DNA of 20,389 bases from Clostridia bacterium (GTDB lineage Bacteria > Bacillota > Clostridia > Christensenellales > Aristaeellaceae): the NCBI GenBank assembly GCA_016297535.1, contig JAEDGL010000030.1, forward strand, positions 1-20,389, written 5' to 3'. The notes beneath the pieces are model-generated. The model was not told where the DNA came from. It saw only the letters and a program-made list of their open reading frames with translations, and searched no databases. A program made the position numbers and the translations under genes. Position 1 is the stretch's first letter. Every line of letters begins with the position of its first letter. Shown piece by piece: positions 8,096 through 13,302 of this stretch.

Positions 8096-9094
8096 TTATC
8101 GGTACCATTTGGTGTAAATGCGGTTGAGCGAGTGCAGCGCGCCGTAGCCTTCCTTGTTCTGGATCAGCCCCGTATTGAGCACCCTGCCGCGATCATGCGT
8201 GGAGGTGCCAAACGAGATTTTGTCCGCGCCCGTCTCCAGCCCCGTGCGGATCACGCTGTCGTAGAGATAGGTGGAGGGCACGTATTTTTTGATTTCCGGC
8301 TCGGTGGCCAGATACTGCGTGTGCAGCACGCGGGCCTGGGCAAACCAGAACAGGCACGCGCCCGCCACCATGCGGCCGCCGGCCTCAAACACGCCGGTAA
8401 AGCGAACCTCGTCCCGCAGGCGGCTGTCGTGAAAATCCAAAAGCTCCTCCAGCGTGTGCACGGGCTTTGCGTCAAACTTTTGCAGGTTGCGGCAAAGCAG
8501 CGCGTAGAAGGCGGCAAGCTCCTCCCGCGTGTGCAGGGGGCGCATGCAAAGGCCGGCCTTTTCGCACTTTTTCAGGTCGTAGCGCTTGTTGAAGGAGTAC
8601 TCCGCCACCAGCTGCTCATGGGTTTGGGAGCGGATGGGCAGCCAGGCGGCAATTTCCACCTCGTCGGTATATCCCGCGTGATACAGCGCGTACTGCAGGG
8701 CGTCCGTGGGCAGGGTGGAAAACAGGTCGCTGGTCAGCTTGAGCTCGCAGCCCTCAAAGCCCTGGTCGCAGGCCCAGCCGTCCAGCTGCGCCACCAGCTC
8801 CACAAGCTTTGGGGCGCGTAGAAGCTGCGGCCCCACCACGGGGCCGCCAAACGTGCTTCCCGGATGGGAGCGCAGCATCCGCCTGCCATCCACCGTTTGC
8901 GCGGCGGCGGGCAGCACGGCGCACAGCTCCTGGCCGTTGTACACCATGAGCGACGCATCCTCAAACCGGCCCTGGGGATGATAGCTCAAAAACCGGCGCG
9001 TTTGCAAAAAGGTGCCGTTCATGGCGTGGTTCATCACGAAGGAATCCCACTTTTCGGCCTGGGAGGGGGTATAGGGTTGCACAGCAAAGGGCAT
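8096..9094 (-). CDS. GNAT/FemAB-like acyltransferase
   Basis: This 332-residue protein has the double-GNAT look of FemAB-related acyltransferases (Acetyltransf_6 / BioF2-like). Typical segments are GTFLQTRRFLSYHP (28-41) and HPGSTFGGPVVGP near 77-89, then FNKRYDLKKCEKAG, and VAGACLFWFAQARVLHTQY in the second half. No signal peptide or membrane helix is seen. It sits between the aminotransferase and ketoisomerase genes, where related clusters carry an N-acetyltransferase (FdtC/QdtC, usually a hexapeptide-repeat enzyme). I infer that it acylates the new amino group of the sugar, with acetyl-CoA or possibly an aminoacyl-tRNA as donor. The gap to the aminotransferase is 17 bases. Confidence 0.82.
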   Translation of the reverse strand: MPFAVQPYTPSQAEKWDSFVMNHAMNGTFLQTRRFLSYHPQGRFEDASLMVYNGQELCAVLPAAAQTVDGRRMLRSHPGSTFGGPVVGPQLLRAPKLVELVAQLDGWACDQGFEGCELKLTSDLFSTLPTDALQYALYHAGYTDEVEIAAWLPIRSQTHEQLVAEYSFNKRYDLKKCEKAGLCMRPLHTREELAAFYALLCRNLQKFDAKPVHTLEELLDFHDSRLRDEVRFTGVFEAGGRMVAGACLFWFAQARVLHTQYLATEPEIKKYVPSTYLYDSVIRTGLETGADKISFGTSTHDRGRVLNTGLIQNKEGYGALHSLNRIYTKWYR

Positions 9095-9111
9095 GGAGGC
9101 AGCTTCCTTTC

Positions 9112-10212
9112 TTACGGATGAAAGCGGTTGACGGTATCGATCACGCGGTCAATTTCCTGCTGCGTGATGCCGTTGAACATGGGCAGGCTGAGCACCTCGC
9201 GGGCGGATTGCTCCGTGATGGGAAAATCTCCCTCGTGATACCCCAGGTGACGGTACGCCTGGCTCAGATGCGGAGGGATGGGATAGTGGATTTCGCTGCC
9301 CACGCCGTTTTCCAGCAGGAAGGCCTTGAGCGCGTCGCGCCAGGGCGTGTGGATGACGAACTGATGCCAGGTGCTTACCGCGCCGGGGCGCACCTGCGGC
9401 AGGGTGACATACGCGGAGCGGATGCCCTGCAGGTAGCACCCGGCAATCCGGCAGCGCTCCTCATTCAGCTGATCCAGGTGGCTGAGCTTGACGCGCAGAA
9501 GGCCCGCCTGCATTTCGTCCAGGCGGCTGTTCATGCCCACCTCATCAAAGTGGTACTTGCGGCTGCTGCCGTAGTTGCGAAGCGTGCGGCAGCGGGCGGC
9601 CAGCTGATCGTCATCGGTCATCAGGCAGCCGCCGTCGCCAAAGCCGCCCAGGTTTTTGGTGGGATAAAAGCTGAAGCAGCCGATATCGCCAAAGGTGCCG
9701 GTCTGCCTGCCCTGAAAGGTGGAGCCGTGGCTCTGGGCGCAATCCTCCACCACGTACAATCCGTGCGCGCGGGCGATTTGCCCAATGCGCTCCATATCGC
9801 AGCTCTGGCCAAAAAGGTGCACGGCCAGAATGGCCTTTGTTCTGGGGGTGATGGCGGCCTCAATGCGCTCCGCATCCAGATTGTCGTAGCCATCCGGCTC
9901 GACAAACACGGGCGTGCCGCCGTTGACGGTAATGCCCATCACGCAGGCGATATAGGCGTTGGCGCACACGATGACCTCGTCGCCCGGGCCGATGTTGAGC
10001 AGCCTGAACGCCAGAATCAGCGCGTCCAGCCCGCTGGCAAGGCCCACGCAGTGCCGCGCGCCCGTGTAGGCGGCAAACTCCGCTTCAAACTGCTGTACCT
10101 CGTTGCCAAGAATGTACCAGCCGCTGCGCAGCACCTCCAGGGCCTTTTTTTCATATTCGGGCTGATGCAGCTCAAACTGCCGCCTGAGATCATTTGCAGG
10201 GATTGTTGCCAT
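9112..10212 (-). CDS. DegT/DnrJ/EryC1/StrS-family sugar aminotransferase
   Basis: This 366-residue PLP enzyme should aminate a keto-sugar nucleotide, here most likely the product of the neighbouring FdtA-type isomerase. MATIPANDLRRQFE opens the protein, and GLASGLDALILAFR lies near 55-68. VVEDCAQSHGSTFQGR carries the PLP-contacting Asp, and FYPTKNLGGFGDGG carries the Schiff-base lysine. YGSSRKYHFDEVGMNSRLDE and HYPIPPHLSQAY are also typical. An upstream in-frame ATG at 10350 is rejected because it lies beyond the promoter. The start at 10212 has TGGAGGAAACGGCGT before it. It is the first gene of the six-gene glycan operon. The functional assignment (FdtB/QdtB-like) rests on the ketoisomerase neighbour. 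Confidence 0.9.
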   Translation of the reverse strand: MATIPANDLRRQFELHQPEYEKKALEVLRSGWYILGNEVQQFEAEFAAYTGARHCVGLASGLDALILAFRLLNIGPGDEVIVCANAYIACVMGITVNGGTPVFVEPDGYDNLDAERIEAAITPRTKAILAVHLFGQSCDMERIGQIARAHGLYVVEDCAQSHGSTFQGRQTGTFGDIGCFSFYPTKNLGGFGDGGCLMTDDDQLAARCRTLRNYGSSRKYHFDEVGMNSRLDEMQAGLLRVKLSHLDQLNEERCRIAGCYLQGIRSAYVTLPQVRPGAVSTWHQFVIHTPWRDALKAFLLENGVGSEIHYPIPPHLSQAYRHLGYHEGDFPITEQSAREVLSLPMFNGITQQEIDRVIDTVNRFHP

Positions 10213-10248
10213 ACGCCGTTTCCTCCAGGTAGGTAATGTTCCATTGCG

Positions 10249-10277
10249 ATTATAATGCACAGTGCCAAAAAGGTCAA
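10249..10277 (-). promoter_or_regulatory. Promoter of the glycan operon
   Basis: On the minus strand, TTGACC (10277-10272), a 17-base spacer and a perfect TATAAT (10254-10249) lie about 37 bases before the aminotransferase start codon. No other convincing promoter is seen inside the six-gene operon. Confidence 0.85.
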
Positions 10278-10348
10278 TCAAAACCCCGCGGTAGCCGCAG
10301 CAACGGCAATCCGGTGCTGAATGTGTCCAGGCGCACAGGACAGGCGAC

Positions 10349-10370
10349 AAAACGCCGCTTTCGGCTTTCG
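10349..10370 (+). repeat. 22-base direct repeat, left copy
   Basis: AAAACGCCGCTTTCGGCTTTCG recurs with one change (A for G) at 10529-10550. The two direct copies bracket the long palindromic repeat at 10377-10522, 180 bases apart. They may be a duplicated part of the repeat family or a trace of insertion. The 22-base length is too long for a typical target duplication. Confidence 0.55.
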
Positions 10371-10376
10371 CAGCGT

Positions 10377-10532
10377 GTCGAAAAAGCTCGCTTCACAATC
10401 TTTTCCGACAGAAACTGGCGGAAATGTTTTCGGCAAGGCCGAAAACGCCCCGCCCGCCCGGCAAAGCCGGGCGATACGAACCAAAGTCAGAGGGGCTGCG
10501 GCCCCCGATAAGGTTTTTCGACAGCCTGAAAA
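10377..10532 (+). repeat. Long palindromic repeat copy A (MITE/REP-like)
   Basis: The element runs from GTCGAAAAAGCTCGCTTC to GGTTTTTCGAC, so its ends are imperfect inverted repeats. Inside it is the hairpin CGCCCGGC-AAA-GCCGGGCG (10455-10473), then GATACGAACCAAAG, then AGAGGGGCTGCGGCCC. Almost the same order is found in reverse at 11658-11781. Copy A has about 40 extra bases (ACAGAAACTGG to GAAAACGCC) that copy B lacks. It carries no coding sequence. Together with the promoters on either side it fills the 482-base gap between the aminotransferase and the exported flavoprotein. Confidence 0.75.
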
Positions 10533-10550
10533 CGCCGCTTTCAGCTTTCG
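10529..10550 (+). repeat. 22-base direct repeat, right copy
   Basis: AAAACGCCGCTTTCAGCTTTCG differs by one base from the copy at 10349-10370. It overlaps the last four bases of repeat copy A and ends just before the promoter of the downstream gene. Confidence 0.55.
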
Positions 10551-10566
10551 TTCAATCTGGAAATAC

Positions 10567-10595
10567 TTGACTGAGAATGGAACGAGTGATATAGT
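10567..10595 (+). promoter_or_regulatory. Promoter of the Tat-exported flavoprotein gene
   Basis: TTGACT (10567-10572), a 17-base spacer and TATAGT (10590-10595) lie 100 bases before the start codon. This gives a leader of about 93 bases that contains the imperfect palindrome at 10606-10635. Confidence 0.82.
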
Positions 10596-10605
10596 TAGAC
10601 CATTC

Positions 10606-10635
10606 AAAAGGATGGATAAGCTTATCTGTCCTTTT
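10606..10635 (+). promoter_or_regulatory. 30-base imperfect palindrome in the leader
   Basis: AAAAGGA and TCCTTTT (10606-10612 with 10629-10635) enclose a TG/TG mismatch and the exact palindrome GATAAGCTTATC. It lies about 10 bases downstream of the -10 box. It could be a repressor operator or an mRNA hairpin. No poly-T tail follows, so it is not a standard terminator. Confidence 0.45.
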
Positions 10636-10694
10636 CAAAAGAAACGCATTCACACGCACGTTGAATGCAACGCAAGCGAAGGAGGAAAAATTTC

Positions 10695-11612
10695 ATGATG
10701 CAATCCCGTCGTGAGTTTCTGAAAAAGTCTGCCGTACTGCTGGCCGGCTCCGCTCTCATGAGCAGCGCGCCTGTTGCGGGCGTGCTGGCCGAGGGCCAGC
10801 AGGAAGCCCCCTCTCATCCTTTTCCCTTTGCGGAGCTGGATCTGGACAGGGTTGAAAAGCTCGGCTACGAAGGCTACTTTGAAAACGGCTGCTGCTACGG
10901 CGCTGCCAAGGCGCTGCTGACCGAGCTGGCTGAGAAGGTAGGCTTCCCCTACACCGTTATCCCGGCCGAAATGTTTGCCAACGGCAAGGAAGGCTATACC
11001 GCCGGCTCCCTGTGCGGCGCCATGGGCGGCGCTGCCGGCGTGATCGGCCTGTGCTGCTCTCCCGATGACGCGCGCGCCATCACCAGCGAGCTGTGCGCCT
11101 GGTACACCTCCACGGCACTGCCCATCTACCAGCCCGAATCCGAAGCGCCCGTCAAGACGGTTGCCCCCTCCGTCAACTGTCTGGATTCCGTTTCCACCTT
11201 CATGAAGGCGGCCAACGTGGAGCGCAGCGATATCATCCGCAAGCGCCGCTGCGGCGGTCTGACCGGCGATGTGGCCCGCAAGGCGGCGGAGCTGCTCAAC
11301 ATCCACTTTGGCTACATGGAAGCCCCCGCTCCCGTGGAGGAAGTGCTGGCCGACAACGAGTACATCGGCGAGGCCGAGGGCTTTAACGGCCCGGTCAAGG
11401 TAAAGGTTACCATGGACGGCGACAAGATTGCCAAGATCGACGTGCTCTCTCACGGCGACACGCCCGGTGTAAGCGATCCCGCCTTCCAGACCATTCCCCA
11501 GGCCATCATCGATGCCCAGTCCACCGAGGTGGATGTAGCTGCCGGCGCAACCTTCAGCAGCAAGGGTATCCTGGCTGCCGTGCAGGATGCGCTGTCCAAG
11601 ATTGTCAAGTAA
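10695..11612 (+). CDS. Tat-exported redox protein: C_GCAxxG_C_C-like domain plus FMN-binding domain
   Basis: This is a 305-residue protein. Residues 1-33 form a twin-arginine signal (SRREFLKKSA, then a hydrophobic stretch ending APVAGVLAEG). Residues about 45-215 resemble the C_GCAxxG_C_C putative redox family, with ENGCCYGAAKALL (Cys66, Cys67), SLCGAMGGAAGV (Cys107), GLCC (Cys120, Cys121) and RRCGGLTGDVARKA (Cys186). Residues about 230-305 are an FMN_bind domain with AGATFSS, whose Thr286 fits the site where ApbE attaches FMN covalently. AAGGAGG lies nine bases before the ATG at 10695. The gene has its own promoter and terminator and faces the tat operon. I infer a flavin- and cysteine-based electron carrier outside the membrane; its partner is unknown. 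The domain match was made by eye. Confidence 0.85.
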   Translation: MMQSRREFLKKSAVLLAGSALMSSAPVAGVLAEGQQEAPSHPFPFAELDLDRVEKLGYEGYFENGCCYGAAKALLTELAEKVGFPYTVIPAEMFANGKEGYTAGSLCGAMGGAAGVIGLCCSPDDARAITSELCAWYTSTALPIYQPESEAPVKTVAPSVNCLDSVSTFMKAANVERSDIIRKRRCGGLTGDVARKAAELLNIHFGYMEAPAPVEEVLADNEYIGEAEGFNGPVKVKVTMDGDKIAKIDVLSHGDTPGVSDPAFQTIPQAIIDAQSTEVDVAAGATFSSKGILAAVQDALSKIVK

Positions 11613-11630
11613 GGCATTTGCACACACAAA

Positions 11631-11662
11631 AAGGGCAGGAGCGTTTAGGCTCCTGCCTTTTT
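11631..11662 (+). terminator. Rho-independent terminator of the flavoprotein gene
   Basis: GGCAGGAGC (11634-11642) pairs with GCTCCTGCC (11649-11657) and is followed by TTTTT. The hairpin is preceded by AAAAAG, so it may also work for minus-strand transcripts coming from tatC. Confidence 0.9.
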
Positions 11663-11781
11663 CAGGCTGTCGAAAAACCTTATCGGGAGTTGTCAGCGGG
11701 GCCGCAGCCCCTCTGCCTTTGGTTCGTATCGCCCGGCTTTGCCGGGCGGGCGGAAAAGATCGCGAAGCGAGCTTTTTCGAC
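11658..11781 (-). repeat. Long palindromic repeat copy B (inverted relative to copy A)
   Basis: Read on the minus strand, this runs from GTCGAAAAAGCTCGCTTC through the hairpin CGCCCGGC-AAA-GCCGGGCG (11748-11730), GATACGAACCAAAGG and GGGGCTGCGGCCC to CCGATAAGGTTTTTCGACAG. It is nearly identical to copy A apart from the extra block in A and an 11-base block (GCTGACAACTC) found only here. Its left end merges with the T-run of the terminator. It lies about 40 bases after the tatC stop. Confidence 0.75.
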
Positions 11782-11821
11782 GCTCTGATTTCCGCCATTG
11801 CAACAGCCGCCAGCGGCGCCC

Positions 11822-12601
11822 TCAGGCCTCCTGTGCCGTTCGGCGGTTTTTGGTAAAGCGGGATACCTGCACGCCCACCTCGTAAAGCAGGTAGATCGGC
11901 ACACCCAGCATAATCTGGGAAACCACATCCGGCGGCGTCAAAATGGCGGCAATGATGAAAATGCCAAAAAAGACATACTTGCGCCAGCTGCACAGCCTGG
12001 CGTAGTTCACCCAGCCCATGCGCGTGCCCATGTAAACAGCAATGGGCATTTCAAACATCACGCCAAAGGGCAGGATAAAGGAAAACAGAAAGCCCACATA
12101 TTTATCGATGGACAGCATCGGCGTCGCCAGGTTTTCACCGGCGATGATGAAAAAGTTGAGCGCCAGCTCATACACATAGCGGTAGCAGAACGCCACGCCC
12201 ACCAGAAACATCACCACACCCACACAAAAGAGCAGCCGGAAGATACGGATTTCATTTTCATACAGCGCCGGTTTCACAAAGGCCCAGATCTGGTAAAAGA
12301 TGAACGGGCTGAAAAGCACAATACCGCTGATGAAGGAAACCTTGAGCTTGGTGGTCATCGCTTCGCTGACGGCCGTGTAAATCATGGTAATGCCACGCGA
12401 TGAAATCGGCGCCGTAATGAAATCCATCAGCGGATCGCAGAAAAAGTAAAACGAAATCACAAAGCCGGCGATGATGGCAATCGCGCAGGATACCAGCAGC
12501 TTTCGCAGCGCCATCAGGTGGCTGATCAGCGGCTGGTTCAGCTGCTGCACCTCATCCTGCGTATGTGCAGTTTTCGACTTTTTGGGGTTCAGAAAGCCCA
12601 T
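11822..12601 (-). CDS. tatC: Twin-arginine translocase subunit TatC
   Basis: This 259-residue, six-helix protein aligns along most of its length with TatC, the receptor of the Tat system that binds twin-arginine signals of folded proteins. Landmarks are PLISHLMALRKLL (24-36), FYQIWAFVKPALYENE (102-117), FGVMFEMPIAVY and ILTPPDVVSQIMLGVPIYLLYEVGV. The usual HLxELR motif reads HLMALR, so the glutamate that contacts the signal peptide (Glu15 in E. coli) is Ala31 here. The second glutamate of the pocket is kept (Glu117). The start at 12601 is chosen over an upstream in-frame ATG at 12643 because GGGAGG lies seven bases before it. It is the last gene of tatB-tatA-tatC. Confidence 0.95.
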   Translation of the reverse strand: MGFLNPKKSKTAHTQDEVQQLNQPLISHLMALRKLLVSCAIAIIAGFVISFYFFCDPLMDFITAPISSRGITMIYTAVSEAMTTKLKVSFISGIVLFSPFIFYQIWAFVKPALYENEIRIFRLLFCVGVVMFLVGVAFCYRYVYELALNFFIIAGENLATPMLSIDKYVGFLFSFILPFGVMFEMPIAVYMGTRMGWVNYARLCSWRKYVFFGIFIIAAILTPPDVVSQIMLGVPIYLLYEVGVQVSRFTKNRRTAQEA

Positions 12602-12663
12602 GCAGAAACCTCCCGTTCCGCAGGGACGGCCATCTCTGCACAATCATGCGAAAGGCAGATAAA

Positions 12664-12694
12664 GAATGAACGCTGCAGCCTGCGGCGTTCATTC
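12664..12694 (-). promoter_or_regulatory. Hairpin between tatA and tatC
   Basis: On the minus strand a perfect 10-base stem, GAATGAACGC and GCGTTCATTC, with an 11-base loop lies in the 101-base gap between the tatA stop and the tatC start. It is followed by TTTATCT, a weak T-run. It may be a leaky terminator or a processing stem that sets lower TatC than TatA levels. Confidence 0.5.
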
Positions 12695-12702
12695 CTACGG
12701 GC

Positions 12703-12891
12703 TCAGCCCTGCTTTTCCGTATCCGAGCCGTTTGGCTCGTCACCGGTTTTTTTGTCCTCGTCCTTCACTTCTTTACGGAATTCACGAATGCTCTGGCCCA
12801 GTGCCTTGCCCACGCCGGCAATCTTGCTGCCGCCGAACACCACCAGCGCCAGTACCACAATCAGCAGAATTTCCATCGTTCCCAGTCTCAT
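12703..12891 (-). CDS. tatA: Twin-arginine translocase subunit TatA
   Basis: This 62-residue protein has one N-terminal membrane helix (MEILLIVVLALVVFGGSKIA), the FG hinge pair, an amphipathic helix (GVGKALGQSIREFRKEV) and a charged tail. This is the normal TatA/E layout. TatA multimers form the passage for folded proteins bound by TatC. The start codon overlaps the tatB-like stop (ATGA), with AGGAGG nine bases upstream. An inner ATG five codons later (MEILLIV) is a possible alternative start. Confidence 0.92.
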   Translation of the reverse strand: MRLGTMEILLIVVLALVVFGGSKIAGVGKALGQSIREFRKEVKDEDKKTGDEPNGSDTEKQG

Positions 12892-13226
12892 TTCTCATTT
12901 CCTCCTGCGTGATGATTTGCTTGGTTGACCGGGTTCAGCTCCTCCCTGACAGAGCGAAGCTCACCGTCGATCTCCTTTTCCGCCTTGCGAAGGTCGCCCC
13001 GTACATCCGCCTCCCGCAGCGTATCCTGAACCTGATGGCGCACATCCCTGAAATCCTTTTCCAGCTCGTCCAGCCCGGCCTCGCGCTTTACCTCGGCCGC
13101 CATGCTGCGCACGGTGCGGACAAACCTGCCCAGTGTGCGCGCCACCTTGGGCAGATCTTTGGGGCCAACAACGATAAACGCAATCAAAAGGAGCAAAATC
13201 AGCTCGGACGCACCGATGTTGAACAT
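12888..13226 (-). CDS. tatB: Twin-arginine translocase subunit TatB-like
   Basis: This 112-residue protein has an N-terminal helix (ASELILLLLIAFIVVGPKDL), the GPKDLP hinge typical of TatB, and a long charged helical tail (about 30-95). Glu8 in the first helix and the Pro22 hinge match TatB rather than TatA. Many Bacillota lack a separate TatB, so a three-part system is worth noting. TatB bridges TatC-bound cargo to TatA. GGGAGGAAATGGG precedes the start. It is the first gene of the operon, and TatA follows with a four-base overlap. A second TatA with TatB-like traits cannot be excluded. Confidence 0.85.
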   Translation of the reverse strand: MFNIGASELILLLLIAFIVVGPKDLPKVARTLGRFVRTVRSMAAEVKREAGLDELEKDFRDVRHQVQDTLREADVRGDLRKAEKEIDGELRSVREELNPVNQANHHAGGNEK

Positions 13227-13256
13227 CCCATTTCCTCCCTCTGATGGAATAGCTCC

Positions 13257-13285
13257 ATTATAAGCGAATGCCGGCAGAATGTAAA
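13257..13285 (-). promoter_or_regulatory. Promoter of the tat operon
   Basis: On the minus strand, TTTACA (13285-13280), a 17-base spacer and TATAAT (13262-13257) lie about 30 bases before the tatB start. The -35 box is only 18 bases from the glnN stop. I see no terminator between the two genes, so some read-through from glnN is likely. Confidence 0.8.
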
Positions 13286-13302
13286 GCGTCTTCGCCTGCT
13301 CA

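Noticed and set aside
10213..10350. Longer start for the sugar aminotransferase
   Set aside because: The extension lies upstream of, and across, the TTGACC/TATAAT promoter and repeat-associated sequence. The ATG at 10212 has a GGAGG site and begins the family's conserved N-terminus.
10377..11781. A complete insertion sequence or composite transposon
   Set aside because: The inverted repeats enclose no transposase or integrase, and no clear target-site duplication was found at the outer ends.
10650..11993. 447-codon minus-strand open frame across the flavoprotein gene
   Set aside because: It runs through the terminator, repeat copy B and the end of tatC. The plus-strand gene has a signal peptide, motifs, promoter and terminator.
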